Of a stretch of 64,000 bases of DNA, positions 46,120 to 59,727 are shown piece by piece; the stretch's first letter is position 1, and every line of letters begins with the position of its first letter. Made by a program: the position numbers and the translations under genes. Source of the DNA: Amaranthus tricolor (lineage: Eukaryota; Streptophyta; Magnoliopsida; Caryophyllales; Amaranthaceae); the NCBI RefSeq assembly GCF_026212465.1, contig NC_080062.1, positions 7,523,297 through 7,587,296 of the forward strand. Direction: 5' to 3'. Below the pieces are notes generated by a model that was not told where the DNA came from, did no database searches, and saw nothing but the letters and a program-made list of their open reading frames with translations.

Positions 46120-46300
46120 TGTGATTAGGGAAGAGGGTGGTGGCGGAGAGAGAAAATGAAAGGGAATGGGTAAAGACTAAAGAGAAAGGGAGGGAAGAGA
46201 GAGAAAGAAATGGGGGAGAAAGAAGCGGAAATGAGGGGGTGGATGAAAAGATGGGATGAGTGTTGTGTTTTGTTGTGTGTGTTGGGTGAAGGGTGGAGTA
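46120..46300 (-). promoter_or_regulatory. CT-rich 5' region of EAR-motif gene
   Basis: Directly upstream of the ATG at 46119 the minus strand is a CT-rich tract (plus strand GAGAGAAAGAAATGGGGGAG and similar), typical of plant 5' untranslated leaders and core promoters with pyrimidine patches. No clear TATA box is assigned. Confidence 0.4.
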
Positions 46301-46440
46301 ATAAAATTATTTAATGTGTGAAATTATTATTTTTATTTATAGGTGGCTTTTTTTAATGGGAAAGATTATACCCTCTTATATGCAATATTAATTGTCCTAT
46401 ATTTTTTCTTTCAAAAACAAAATTGTCCTATTTTTTTTAA

Positions 46441-47210
46441 GGAAAAAGTGTCAAAAAATACATGATAAAATTTTTTTAAAAAAGTACCTAATAAAATTTT
46501 TTTTCAAAAGAGTACCAAATAACGGTTGGGGTTAAGTTTTCCGTTATCTTTTTTGTCCATCTTTAAAAAGTACTTAATAAAATTTTTCTTTTCAAAAGAG
46601 TACCAGAACACAATATAATTATCCAATACAAACACAACATCATATATAACTCTAAGAACATCATCCATAAAAAGTTCACACATTATCCAATACAAACACA
46701 ACAGAAATGCATCGTCCAACACAAACCTAGAGGTTCATACAACTAAAGTTTCATAATTATCCAATACAAACACAAAATATGACAAAAGTCTTCTTGTAAT
46801 GGCCAATCCCTCCACAATTATGAAACTTTTGTCATATTTTGTGTTTGTATTGGATAATTATAAATCTTTAGTTGTATGAACCTCTAGGTTTGTGTTGGAT
46901 GATGCTCTTATGTTGTGTGTGTATTGGATGATTTGTGAACTTTTTTATGGATGATGTTCTTAGAGTTATATATGATGTTGTGTTTGTATTGGATAATTAT
47001 GTTATGTTCTTGGTACTCTTTTGAAAAGAAAAATTTTATTAGGTACTTTTTAAAGATGGGCAAAAAAGATAACGGAAAACTTAACCCCAATCGTTACTTG
47101 GTACTCTTTTAAAAAGAAAATTTTTTGTTAGGTATTTTTTGGAAAAATTTGTTTATTAGGTACTTTTTTGAAGAAAAAAAATCTATTAGGTACTTGTTGA
47201 CACTTTTTCC
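46441..47210. mobile_element. 770 bp foldback element
   Basis: The whole element is a near-perfect inverted repeat around about 46820. Termini are GGAAAAAGTGTCA and TGACACTTTTTCC. Each half contains GATAACGGAAAACTTAACCCCA-type sequence, TTTTCAAAAGAGTACC and ATTATCCAATACAAACACAA (or complements). The overlapping frames on the minus strand are by-products. No transposase is present. TSD is unclear. Confidence 0.7.
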
Positions 47211-48174
47211 TACACTATTATTAAGAGATATTCTTGTGACTTGTGAGTTGTGAGAGATTGTATTTTTGTGAGATGATTTTAAAATATGAAGTTTAATATA
47301 ATGGTAAGGGCGTCGCATACAAAATTATATGTATTATCAATGGATTTTTTAATATGTACTTTATGCATAATCAATAAGTGATTAAAGTTAAAATATAATC
47401 AAGTAAAATATTATTTCATCTAAAAAAAGTAAATTATTACTCCCTACGATCTTTTATGTTCTTTCACTATGAGCTTTTCACACATATTAAGGAAGATAAA
47501 ATCTTTGGTTGAAGTGGGTATTATTTTAATTAAATAGTAGTGTGAAGTAATGATTGTATTGGAAGTATGAGAGAGAAAATAAAAATAAATAAAAGTAAAA
47601 CAAAAAAAACTGATTTTATTAATGTAATTAAAGAGGAGAAAGAACCGTACATGGAAGGAAAATTAACCAACTATGCTAAACTTTCCAAATTAGGAAATTT
47701 TGGAGGTTAATTCTAAAAAAAGAAGGGAACTTAATCCATCCAAAAAAAAGAATAGCCATACATGTACACTCCAAACTCCTTGCATTGGCCAACTTACAAT
47801 TACATGGATTAAGAACTAAATTTACTATAATCAGAAATTACAAACATAATCTGAAAAAAATGACCTTACAAATTCCAAATCAGCCTATAAAAGCTGTTGT
47901 ACAATACACAAAATATCAAAACAACCATACTTAACAGTCCACAAACTCTTGAATTATCTTCAAAAACAGTAGCATTAACAGTTTCTGAAAAAAAAATCAG
48001 TATATCATTGCCCTTCAATGGCTTCAGAAAGTGAAGAAGAGCAATAGGGGGCCTGGTACTTTGGATCAAATGCATATGATCCAGAGTCCAGTTTAGAATA
48101 AGAATAAGAACCACAGAACATGGAAGAATAAGAACCACAACAACAAGATCATCATAAGCCAAGGCTCAGCAATG

Positions 48175-49160
48175 AGTTAAGGCATCTTATTTTCCAAGAA
48201 ATGTTGCCACTAAAAGTTAGTGACTCACTTTCTCACGGTACATTCAAACGGATTGCTCAAAATACGGTTATCATCATTATCAAACCAAAGAAGCAAACAA
48301 GCCACACGTTGTAGAATCGAAGTACAAAAACAGTGGAAGAAAAAGAGTGGTGGTACCACATACTTGAGTCTAAACCAATGGCCGAACATACTTGCATTAG
48401 AGATGTGGCAACATGTTTAGACTTGGCACCATCAATGGTTTTGAGGTTGATAAAAAAAAAAGGCGAGATAAATGCACATTCAAATCCATTACACCCCGCT
48501 TTAACCGATGCTAACAAAATAAGAAGGATGGAGTGAATTTTGAGCCTTATCCAAGAAGACACCATTTAAAGACACCCAACATACAAAGTCATGTACGATT
48601 TTATTCACGTCGACAAGAAGTGGTTTAATTTAACCAAGAAAACGCAAAGGGTTTATTTAGCATACAAAGAAAAGGTCCCGTATAGGGCAGTGAAGTCATC
48701 AAAATTCATACCTAAGGCCATGTTCTTAGGGGCGGTAGCAAGGCCTAGATGGAATCGATATGGCCAATGTACGTTTGATGGGAAAATTGAAATTTTCACT
48801 TATATGGTGGCATCACAAAGAGACTCAAAAAATCGACCAAGGGGGTCAATAGAGATTAAATCGACCGAGTTAGTTACTCAAGAGGTGTATAGGAGTATGC
48901 TTATACAACAACTCATTCCAGCCTTACTAAGAAAATGGCAAAGTGAAGGTCCTTCCATTATTTTTATTCAACAAGATAATGCAAAGGTTCATATCATAAA
49001 TGATGATCCAATTTGGCAACAGCACAATAGGCATTCTTGATTTGGGTTTCTTTAGGAGCATAGAATCACTAATGCATAAAAAGATGCCCAAAAACATAAC
49101 AGAATTAATAACAGCAGTTGAAGATGCATTCGGAGAGTTACATCCAAACAGAGAATGAGG
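48175..49160 (+). pseudogene. Mariner-like transposase, broken
   Basis: Codes for the DDD-type transposase of plant MLEs, which cuts and pastes at TA. The N-terminal helix-turn-helix part (LKVSDSLSHGTFKRIAQ near 48215) is in one frame, and the linker (RDVATCLDLAPSMVLRLIKKKGEINAHSN) at 48333-48536 is in another. The catalytic core (48591-49040) has YDFIHVDKKWF with the first Asp (family has HIDEKWF), MFLGAVARPRW and FIQQDNAKVHI with the second Asp. The third Asp motif (LDLGFFRSI, about 49033) is in a different frame, so an indel near 49020 cuts the core. At least two frame changes and stops at 48536 and 49038 make it inactive. Confidence 0.85.
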
Positions 49161-50381
49161 ATGTTGCACAAAATTCACAAATCATTCATGAAGCATATGA
49201 TGAAGCAATTGAAGAAACTCAAGGTTGATAAACTTCACAGCCCCTCAGTTTATTTTTGTTTAGATCATCATTAAAAATGTGACTTAAAAAACTTAGGACC
49301 AACAAAGTGTCAACCATAATCCATATCAATAATTAAAGTTCATGTTTTTGCTAAGTCACTTCATTATTTTACATTATTTCAGAAAAAAAAAAGCCCCTAA
49401 TTCATCATAGAGGTTATGAATCCTCTCGGATTATAATTGTTCATCAACAAATGAAGCAACTAAACATGAAAAGAAAATCAAATGATATGTTTAGGTTTAA
49501 CAAATGCTACTCAACCAAGTAATTAAAGTTATTTTTTAAGAAATTAGAGGTCAATAATCCTCAACAAAATTGACATCACAGGCATATATGAACATAAACA
49601 TCAAGAAATTTCAGAAAACATAAACTAAAAGAACAAAACATCAACAGATTTCTGAAAACATAAATAAAAGATCAACATAAACCAACAGCAAACATGAACA
49701 CAAAAACCAGCACCAAAATGTCAAGTGTAATTATAAAAAAAACGAAAATCAGAACAACTTTACAAACATCAGATACGTTTTTTAGGGGTTGTTTTAGCCC
49801 TAGAAGCAATAACATCTTCAGGAGTGTCAGGGACAACCAAATCAAGTTGATCTTCTTTCACATTTGGTGAACTTGAAGGATTTTATTTAGATGGAGAGTC
49901 AAACAACCATTCAGTAATTGTTGGTGGTGGTTCCTTTTCAACAGAAGGAGAAGAAGGTAAAGATTCATGATAAATAGATGTAGCATCATCTTCAAGGAAC
50001 ATGTGATATGCCTCAAGATCCATTTTGGACCACCTTAAAATTTCATTTGAGTATGAATGTGAACGACCATGAAAGGAACAAGAACAAAATTCGCCATACT
50101 CACAGAGACCATCATAAAGAAACAAAAGAATTGAAGAATCATTCTTAGATTCTTTGTTTTCCATCTCAAAAAATTAAAGCTTCAAGAAGAAGGTAATGGC
50201 GGATGAAGGAACCTCAAAACAGGGGGCATGCAAATTCCAAACTTTGCCAAAAATCACAATTTGAACCTCAAAATGTTGTGAATGAACCGATTTGTATTTT
50301 AATTCAGTTAAAATGAACTAAAAGTGATCAAGAAACAGGGGGAAGAGAGTTAAAGAAGCCATGAAAATGGTTTTTTGAGGA

Positions 50382-50399
50382 GAGAGAGAGAGAGAGAGA
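50382..50399. repeat. (GA)n microsatellite
   Basis: Nine GA dinucleotides in a row in the 3' part of the mariner-like element. Confidence 0.9.
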
Positions 50400-50640
50400 A
50401 ACGTGTAAAATGGGAGGGAGAAGGGGAAAGTAATCAGGGGTAATAATGAGAGACACAACGCCTAAAACAAATTTACGAATCCAAAGAGGAGAAACCGGTG
50501 TACATAAGGGGAAATGGGGTTTTTAAGGGGTAAACATGGGAAAAAAGATTTCCAAAAATGGAAAGTATTCCAAAGTAAACAAACATATAAAACTATCCGT
50601 TATAATAAGATGGAAAAACATAAAAAGAATGGAGGGAGTA

Positions 50641-52155
50641 TTTGTTTTATTTCAATGTAAATTTATTTTCATGTTATTTTATTTTTAGTTTTCTTACTTA
50701 TTTGTGTTATTTTCTTAGTTTAAATAGGTCATCATCATCTTGTTTTTGTCAGCGTTGTCTTGGATATATTTTGGGCTCTAAGCGAAAGCGAAACAATGAA
50801 AAATTAAATACGAACGTTATACTTTTTTAAGTGGCAATCGATAAACTATTAATTTTATCAATTAGACAAAACACTAATATGCTTGATTAACCTATTAATC
50901 GTAAAAATATATAAATTAAAAATATAATTACTTAGTTACTTAAATAAAATAGTTATCGATGAAAAAAGTACAAAATTATTTCCATCAACATATAACCCAA
51001 AATAAATAATTAATAATTTACAAGATCACAAATGACCGTTTATTATAGTAATTTATTATATAATTGTTTTCATTTATAAAAAAATATTATAACTCTTTCT
51101 AATATACAAATAAATATTAATTACATAAAAAAAATTTAGGCCACTCGAAATAACGAGGTCTTGAGTCACCATTGACCCCCTGATTTTAGTAATTATAATT
51201 ACCCTCTTTATTAGTGTTGAGTTCTAATATCAATATACTTCAAACACCATATAACCATTTGACTCCATTTCAAAAAAAAAATATATATATATAACCAATT
51301 GACTCCATATAAGTGAAACATATATGATGTTATACATTAACTATTAATTAAAAAGATTCAGAAAATATTCTTCAAAGTTAAATTGAGTATGACAATCATC
51401 AAATATATTTAGTTTTGCATGCTTTTATCATAATTTAAAATTAGTTTGTGATCAGCACATGATTAAAATTAGTAATTATTTAAATTTAAAAAATAAGTAA
51501 AAATAAATATTAAATATCATTTATTTTAATATAATAAATGAGTTATTTTTAATAAAATGTATCACATGTATATTTATTTCTTTTCTCTCCAAAAATTCTA
51601 AGGAGTAGTTAAAAAATAAATATTAAACAAATCAATGAATTTTTATTTTTATTAATATTAAGCAAGATAATTCATCATCCAAATATAAATCTATTTTTTA
51701 AAATATGCTTTCAAATATTTAATATTTTACCTCTATTCTGAAATACTTGCAATCGATTGTGACATATTATGTGAATAAAAATCGCTATTAGTTGCAAGTA
51801 TAATGGAATGGATGAAGTATATATTACACTAAATATTTATAATGTAATAATCAATTGAATTTGATTATTAATAAGATGTAAATTAATAATTATAATTCAA
51901 TATATTAAGATATTATATGCATTTGCAAAGGAGGTCAAGCTAATATTGTTATAATGAAGTACATAATTTTTCTTTACATTATATAACAGCTTGGTTTATG
52001 AAAATGTATTTTATTCAAACAATTACTCATATATAATTAGAAATTTATGTACATTTGCAAAGGAAGTAAAATATGTATTTGAAATTCAATATTTATCGAT
52101 GTACATTGAATATATGTTGTAAATCGTCAAATAGGAACAAAAGGATTAGGAAGTA
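50641..52155. other. Intergenic, AT-rich, no gene seen
   Basis: Very AT-rich; short frames only. A short TATATATATATA run is at about 51280. No element ends can be defined. Confidence 0.5.
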
Positions 52156-52370
52156 CTTTCTTTATTTCTCTTATTTTGCAATTTTTCATTTTCATTTGTT
52201 GTATTGATTTTGCACCTTCTTTTTTTTTAAATGGTTCTCCTGTCACTTATTTAATTTTATTCACAAATTTATACTTTCTCACAATTTTAACTATTTATTT
52301 CTGAACTCCACTTTTTTCAATAAATTTCATTCATTTTGTACTAGAAGCAAAACACGAGGGACAAAGGTAG
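52156..52370. mobile_element. Possible Stowaway-like MITE
   Basis: Between TA at 52154-52155 and TA at 52371-52372. Ends CTTTCTTTATTTCTC and GAGGGACAAAGGTAG are loosely inverted complements of the CTCCCTCCGTTTC type. Interior is non-coding. The match is weak because both ends have diverged. Confidence 0.4.
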
Positions 52371-53746
52371 TATAAAGGTGTTTGACAAACAACTGATAGC
52401 TGATTACAGTAGCTAATTTGACTAGCTGATTTTGAACCCGCTGCTATGAACAACTTGTTCAAAAACAGTAAGTTATTTCAACCAGCTAATTTATCAAATA
52501 TTAACATTACATGGTTTGACTATCCAATACTCTATTTATCTCAAAATAATTTAAAAATATCGAATAAACTATTTTGCTAAACATTTCAGTATATATTAAT
52601 AGGAACTGAATGGGTGTGGCTGCCATGAATAAGCGTGAGAGATTCTCATACACGTGGCAAATGAGAGGTTTGAATATTTATGCGTAATGAGCAGTGGTGT
52701 TTGTGTTTTGTGTTACTCTTGTGGCTGTGGCGTTTACTTTTGCCTCCCTTTAAGTCATGAGTGGGGTTGTCTTTTAGGGTTTCGGGTGCTCGGGTCGGGT
52801 ATGAATGTTACCAAATCGGGTGCGGTTGAGTGGCCCAATTGGAGTGTTAGAATTTAGGCGTGGGTGGATGCATTCATCATCAATAGCTGACCTGTCATAT
52901 ACTTATGATAATTGGTAATCAGATCAAATATGGTTCAGATTTCAAACTTAAAAGTAATCACTTTATGCACTGTACTTGTTTAAATTCCAATTCTGGCAAG
53001 TGGCAACCAATATTGGGATATCAACTTTTTTTTTTTAAGAAAAAATTATTTATAATAATTTAATCTTTTATTAATTTTTTTACAATAATTTCAAGTTTTA
53101 ATTAACATAAATAATTAACTTTAAGGTCACTTAACTAAAAATATTGTTGCACAAATAGTGATTGATTTTTACTAGTCAATTCCAACAAAAATAAAAGAAA
53201 AATAAAATTAAAAACAAAAAATATTAAAAATTAAAAGTTAAAATCAAAAAATAAATTTACAGGAGTTTACTTTTTTATTTTTAATAATTTTTCAATTTTT
53301 TATAATTTAATTTGGTATTTACTTTTTTTATTTTTTTATGCAAAATAACTCGTTGTATAGGTAAGAGGTTACCTTAGTGTATTCTTAGTATACACCAAGT
53401 GGGATTATTCGTGTTTAATTAAAAGTTGTGATTAATGTAAAGAAATCAGTAAACTGTTGGATTATTCTGAATAATTTTTCCTTTTTTAACTTTTGAGGGT
53501 GTAAATATCGCCGGACTATAACTCTAATCTTCGATCTTTGCCACATTAGTTTTTTACTAATTTTAATCTATTGTATTTTATTAGGAAAAATTGTACCAAA
53601 TGGTCCGATTTTTTATTAATATTTCTATAACAATCCCAACTTTTAATTTTCCTACTAATTAATATACGATTTTCGAGATCGTCATGTTCTAGTTAACGGT
53701 CAAAATTTTTGATTATGATTCATTAATTTCAGAATGAGTTTCCTGT
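52371..53746. other. Intergenic, no gene seen
   Basis: Contains a GC-richer patch around 52620-52880 with a 67-codon frame (52654-52857) that resembles no family I know and has no splice context. 52378-52600 has MITE-like words (GGTGTTTGACAAACAACTGATAGC). Confidence 0.45.
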
Positions 53747-54089
53747 CACTACAACAAACTTAACTTTTTGCGATATTGAATTTAGTGGCATTAAAAAATT
53801 CATATTTTAAGTATAATAACTATTAATTTTTATTTTAAGTACCAACATACAATGTTTTAGCGACACTTTATTTTGTCTTTAGTGACATATGTAATTGTCA
53901 CTATAGTCTATAGTGGCATATGCGAGAAATGTCACTATATCCTATGTCGCAAAAAACTTTAGTGGGATCTTTTATTATGCTGCTAAAAGCTCTAGTAAAT
54001 GTCACTAAATCCTCTATATATACTATTAGAAATTTAAAATAGCGACATTTAAATTAAATGTCCTACTAAAAGTAAATTATGTTGTAGTG
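53747..54089. mobile_element. CACTA-type MITE with target duplication
   Basis: Left end CACTACAACAAACTTAAC and right end TTATGTTGTAGTG; 3-bp target duplication TGT at 53744-53746 and 54090-54092. The interior has repeated AGTGACATATG, GCGACA and GTCACTA words in both orientations, as in CACTA subterminal zones. It is 343 bp and non-coding. The copy at 35924-36236 is its older relative. Its GCGA words recall the autonomous element at 11785, but the TIRs differ beyond CACTACAA. Confidence 0.9.
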
Positions 54090-54092
54090 TGT

Positions 54093-54868
54093 TTGTTTCG
54101 AATCTGGTCCAAAATGGATAGATTTTTAACACCAATGGTTTATTCGACAATTACTCGAATATTGCAAGCTAATTATGCGGAGTATAATGCTTATTAATTA
54201 TAAAACTTTACATTTTAAGGTCAAATACTCACATTGTCACATGCATAAAAAATGCTAAATAGTAAATGTTTTAAATTATTAATAATGTTTTAAGGTTCAG
54301 ATGAGAGAAATTCTATAGATAAAATTTAAAGAATGTGGTAAAATATTACTTGAAATAAAAATATCATAAAAGTATATCAAAGAAACAAATCTAAATAAAA
54401 ATGTAGAGTATAATTAGAGTTGTATACGACAAAAACAACGAAATAAGTGATAAATAAATGAATTTGGAGTATAATTCTATGTCCAATTCAAATTGTCATA
54501 TTTTTTATTTAATTTGTACTCATAAATTTATTCGATTTATATATTTACGAATATGATCTACTACTTTTACTATTTATTCTTTTTTTATTTCTAAAAAGCT
54601 CACTTTTTAATTCATTATACTCTAACTTTTTATTTTCTGTACCAAAAAAAAAATAGAATAAAATAAGGGGAACAACTTTAGTACTTGATTAGTTTCACAA
54701 AATAAGTGTGTTTGGTGGGTTTGAAACACAAGAGTCACATACTAGCATGAACCTAGGGCATACCGACTTACACTACTATTTTTGTTTAGTTATAGTGTCC
54801 ATATCATACAAGGTCTATATTTGGAGTTCTTTCGTTGTTTTCAATCAATATGACTAGAAGTAAAACAT
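54093..54868. other. Intergenic, no gene seen
   Basis: AT-rich, no supportable gene, RNA or element. Confidence 0.5.
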
Positions 54869-54871
54869 TAA

Positions 54872-55428
54872 CGGTCCGTTTGGTACATGGTATTAGAGAG
54901 CGGTAATGGTAATAAAATTAAGTAATAAAAAATTTAGTTGTTTGGATGCGTTCGATGGTAATGGATGGTAATAAAATAAGGTAATGAAATTACCAAAAAG
55001 GGTCATTTTTATTACCATCAAACAACCTGGTATTAGGCTGTAATGGTAATGAAGTATTACTGTGGTAATAAAATATGGTAATATTGTTTCGAGCTGAAGA
55101 AAAAAAATAATGAAGAAAAAAAGGTAATGTATGTAATTATCCAAAAAAATATTACTATTAAAAAAAGAATCATTAGATAGAATAATTTAGATACAATAAT
55201 GCTTTTAGATACAAATATACAATAATAAAACTAAGAGTCATTACCATTTTTTATTACTAACAACCAAATGCAATCAATGGAATATTATCTTCTATTAATT
55301 ACCATTCTTTAGTCATGCACACCAAACAAAAGAATCTTCATTACCAATTCTCATCTCCATTCCTTCATTACTATTGTCATTATAACATTTTATTCCCATT
55401 ACTTCATTACCATCAACCAAACAGGTCG
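54872..55428. mobile_element. Tourist/PIF-Harbinger-like MITE
   Basis: Bounded by TAA at 54869-54871 and 55429-55431. Ends CGGTCCGTTTGGT and ACCAAACAGGTCG are inverted complements apart from one or two bases, and follow the GG-CC-GTTTGGT style of PIF/Harbinger termini. The interior has many GGTAATG/CATTACC words in both orientations, so the element folds on itself. The 83-codon frame on the minus strand is a by-product. Confidence 0.7.
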
Positions 55429-55431
55429 TAA

Positions 55432-58400
55432 AAGTATATCAAGCTTTTGATATAGTATCATATCAATAATCTACATGAGATTAGACATAATAGTATTGTT
55501 ATGATATTTTTTGGCAAGTCAATTAATTCTAAGATTATGTTTTTATGATTTTGGTACATTAATAAAAAAGAAATTTCTCATTAATAATATAAATTATTCG
55601 CAATCCGTTAAAATAAATCGACTTATGATTTATTTTTGAATAAACCCACCTAAAGGATTTCTTGCTGAGAATAAACTCACCTAATGTTTAAAAATGTAAA
55701 TAGATTGTATTATTCTTAATAAAGAACCCCGTTAGATGGGTTTATTTAAAAATAAACCATAAGTGGGTTTATTCTCATGAATTGCAAATAGGTTGTATTA
55801 TTATTAATGACAAATTCTCCTTAATAAAATTGAAGTGAGAATCTTTCATAATCAAGTAGATAATAAAGCTTGATCATGAGTGTGTTTGTAGACAGTTTTT
55901 TGGTTGACTTTTTAGTTGTTTTTTTGTCCTTAACTGTCAAAAAAATATATAATACATTTGACTATTAGACTGGTTGAAAAGTTGTGAAAAAAGTATTATT
56001 AATGACTTTTTCATTAGCTATTAACTTTTTTACTCATTTTTTTATCTAGTAGTCAACACCCAACAAAGAGTTTTACCAAATATTTATATAATAATTGATT
56101 TAAACATCTAACATACCATCCAATACATTCATCTAGTTAAATCATTTGAAAGATAGGGCTAGATGAATGCCAACCATGACCCACCCTCAAAGATCAATAA
56201 ACAAAAATAGTAACAATAGCATATTATTTAACCTAGAAATTATTTCAACTCTATATTTGAGTCATAATTTATTGATTATAATATCAACATAAGAAAACTG
56301 GTCATGTACCTAATTTAAACTTATGATAATTTATTATTTCTGTCATAAAAACTAATATATAAAAGTTTTGGTCCATTCTAGCCAAAAGTCATGTTTTTGC
56401 TGATGCAAACACACTCCATATCTCTAAAAAGATTGAAATTTGAGGAGTGAGGAGTAAACCGAAATATACCATACCATACTTTACCATACCATCATATCCA
56501 TTAAATTCCACTTATAAAACTAGAGTCTGAGGATAGATACATACAGATCATACTCATACCCTTCTCTTACGAACGAACAGAAGAAATATCGTCAATTAGA
56601 CTCCAAATAGCTAGAACTCTGTTAAGAAGTGAGTAGTAATGCTTACAATTATAAAGATGCTCAAACTATGGTCACACATTAACCTTGCTTTCTAAAAATA
56701 TTTTTTCAGATAAAATTCTAAATTTAATTCTTCTCATATTTTTTTTAAGTTTTTTTTTTCCTCTTAATTACATTGTATTTTGAAAAACAAAATATTAAAA
56801 GCTAATAGTCAATTTGATAGAATTTAAAAATATAATTCACCCATCACTCACGATGTCTAAATTCCCCCTTGTGTCTCATACATAACACAAAATAGTTCCA
56901 ATATAATATTGAATGTGAATTTACCATAAGATTCTTAAAGGGGAAGTCCTATTTTTTACTTACTAAACTCGTAGATAGTACAAAAGGTCACTAGAAAGTA
57001 AATATTTGTAGAAAATGATAATTGTTCAAGTGAGTTTTTATTTAAACGTTAAATTCAACCGATTATAATTTTATCAATAATTAATATTGTCCAGATGTTT
57101 CTACATAATCAATTTGTGAATGACATCAAAATTGACATGAAAAAACATTTTAAGTATATTAGATCAAGTGACAATAATTTCCTCTTTAAAAATAGTAATT
57201 ATTTAGAGGAAACCTTTTAATGTTGGATCTTAAAAGAAAGAAAAAAGAAAAGAGAAGCAAATGTAAAGCACACACAAACCATATTTATTTAAGATTTCCC
57301 TATAAAGCATAGCATAAGCCCTCTTTTTCACTCTTTAGTGAGCAAGAAAGCAAAAAGTGCAAAAAGAATCACATTTTTATCTCCCTCTTATTTCCCATAC
57401 TTTTTTTTTATTAGAGTATTTTTTTTAACTATCTAGTTACATTTGAATTGGAGAATCTCGACTAAAAGTTGAATAGTCTTGGTTGACAATAAACAACTAA
57501 TTACTTATGAATCAACCACCTTACATTCGATTATTACAATGACATTAAATAGGTCTCGTCTTCGGTGAGATTTGAAATCAGATGCATATAACCTAATTCT
57601 TATTAGTTATAATGCTAATAGAATGGTTAATTCTGATTGACTATTGATAACAAACATTTACGCAATTTCACATCAATAAGAAGTGCTCATACTCAAAGGT
57701 ATTTTTACGACAAAATGAAATGATTTTCCTTATTTAGAAGTCCTTTTTCTAAGGATCTATTTGTGTCATACTCAAAACTGGTATGGAGGTGTAAAATAGT
57801 TGTGCAGATAGCTGTTAGTTGTCTAAATAATTTAGAGAAAAATCTTAAACCATTATTTTTATTTAAAACGTTACAAGTTGTAATGTTTTGTAGACAACTA
57901 CCAACACATTAAATGCTACTTACACTGTTACTTATCAAATAATGATGTTTTTTAAAATAAAGCAACACTATAGCTTGATTAAACTACTAATTACTACTTA
58001 ATCCGTTACTTTGAACATGTTTTTGATTTTTAAAAATTCTAAATTCTTGGCATAAGCAAAATTATTCTAGAATATATTTCTAAAAGATACTTCATCTACC
58101 CCTATAAATTACCACCTCATTTTTAAGAGTATAAAAATGAGTAATTTGTAGTTAAAGAATAAGACAAAATGTTAATAAATGAAAGAAATAAGAGATTAAG
58201 AAGAAGAGAGAAAATACGTTTATGGATAAAATTTATTAAAGTAAGTGACTTAGATTTTTACCAAAAACGAAAAATAAACTAGATAAACTAAAACAAAAAT
58301 CATAGTGCTTTAAGTATTTACTAAAACTACAATTGTATTTCTATAAGTCTTCACTTATTTGAGCTTTTTTCTTTGGAAAAATTGTCTACAATAATTCTAT

Positions 58401-59727
58401 ATCTTTGTTTAATTTTCCTATAATAACACCAAGTATTGATTAACCATGAATAATCCCATGTATTGTTATTTGTTTCCTATGGGATTGTTGCTGTGGAGCT
58501 GACCGGTACAACAGGTCAGAATTTAACTTTTTTTTTTTACTTATTTTTCCTATTAGTAGCTTCATTTCCATGAAAATCTGTAACAATTATTTTCATTTTT
58601 CTCTATTAACATATGGAAAAGCATTCTCTCATTCTATCTATTCTTCTCCATTAAACACTTTATCAATTTTTCACTTCAATCCAATTGAAAAATTCAATAG
58701 ATAATAAATTTTTCTATCATAAAAATATGATCTATTTTTGAGATGTGAAATAAACAAGGCTTATTTTAGCTTGGTGATCGATTGGTAAACCAGTGGTAAA
58801 ATGGCTTTATAAAAGTTTATTAATGGAGGAATAAAAAGATGTTGCCTCCACAACGACAATGGTTTTGCGTCAACAATGGTGTGTCGTAGGAATAAAAGGG
58901 AGAGCAAGAAATAGGTGGGAAGCCATAGAAGAAATGTCAATTTGGTGAATTGGTCTGATGAAGATGATGAAAGGTGATCATGAAAGTTTGTTGGTAGATG
59001 ATGAAGATGATGAATACAACATTCCACCTTTAATAAATAATAATTGTACATATTTTTAGATTTTTCTTTTTATTTTTTTTAAAGTTACCTAATGAATCGG
59101 TTACCATCACACAAACAATGTTCTTGGGCATTGAGACTATTGAGCGTTAATAACAAAAATTGAGGTAATTATATTTGGACAAATTTTCATTATTTAAATG
59201 AACAACTAGTCTCTAATCATAGTATTACCCTGAAACAGAAAAATTAGATTTGAGAAAGTTAAACGCGGGATCCGGAGATGTTCTTCAAATAAAAATTTTG
59301 TGGCTAGTGGCTGGCTGCCTCAGGGCAATTTTGTTTCCCATTCTTTGTTTTTCACATTCAGCATTTCTCTCTTTGTACTCCTGATCCCCTAGTATATTAA
59401 CCAATTTTTGTTTTTGTGTTTCACATTTAGCATTTCTCTCTCTTACAAAAGTAACGGAAGTACCGTTGTTTTGGCTTCCTGTCAAGTCTTCTCTTTCTTT
59501 CTCTTTCTTTAGCCAAAGGAAAGAAAGAAGAGCACAAAATTAATTCACATTGATCTGAGAGTGGGAGAGTAACAAACAATTTATTGTCAAGTCAATGATT
59601 GATTTCCATTTTATTTGTTTACTCCACAATTCACATTAAACAATAAACAAGAACCAAGTGGGTATTCTGTTTCCCTCTTAATTTTAAAATTTTATAACTA
59701 AATTTATATTGGTTTTTTACTTTTAAG
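55432..59727. other. Intergenic, no gene seen
   Basis: 4.3 kb without a gene I can support. 55610-55790 is a small foldback (TTATTTTTGAATAAACCCACC against GGGTTTATTTAAAAATAAACC). 58080-58290 has weak MITE character. A 96-codon minus-strand frame (58761-59051) lacks any family resemblance. 59480-59540 has TTTC-rich and GAAA-rich runs next to each other. The 5' exons of the NIPA-like gene should be in the last part but are not visible. Confidence 0.5.

Larger units (their letters stand above)
47440..50638 (+). mobile_element. Mariner-like element (MLE), complete ends
   Basis: A 3.2 kb element bounded by TA at 47438-47439 and 50639-50640. The left end CTCCCTACGATCTTTTATGT and the right end ACATAAAAAGAATGGAGGGAG are inverted complements with two differences, the plant mariner/Stowaway terminal type. 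It carries one transposase on the plus strand. The 3' third also has a 93-codon frame on the minus strand (49883-50164) of unknown meaning and a (GA)n run. It may be related to the Vulmar/Soymar group. Confidence 0.85.

Noticed and set aside
52654..52857. A 67-codon plus-strand frame with several cysteines
   Set aside because: GC-richer than its surroundings but matches no family and has no partner exons. It could be a chance frame.
58761..59051. A 96-codon minus-strand frame
   Set aside because: Leucine- and histidine-rich low-complexity translation, no homology I can recognise, no splice or promoter context.
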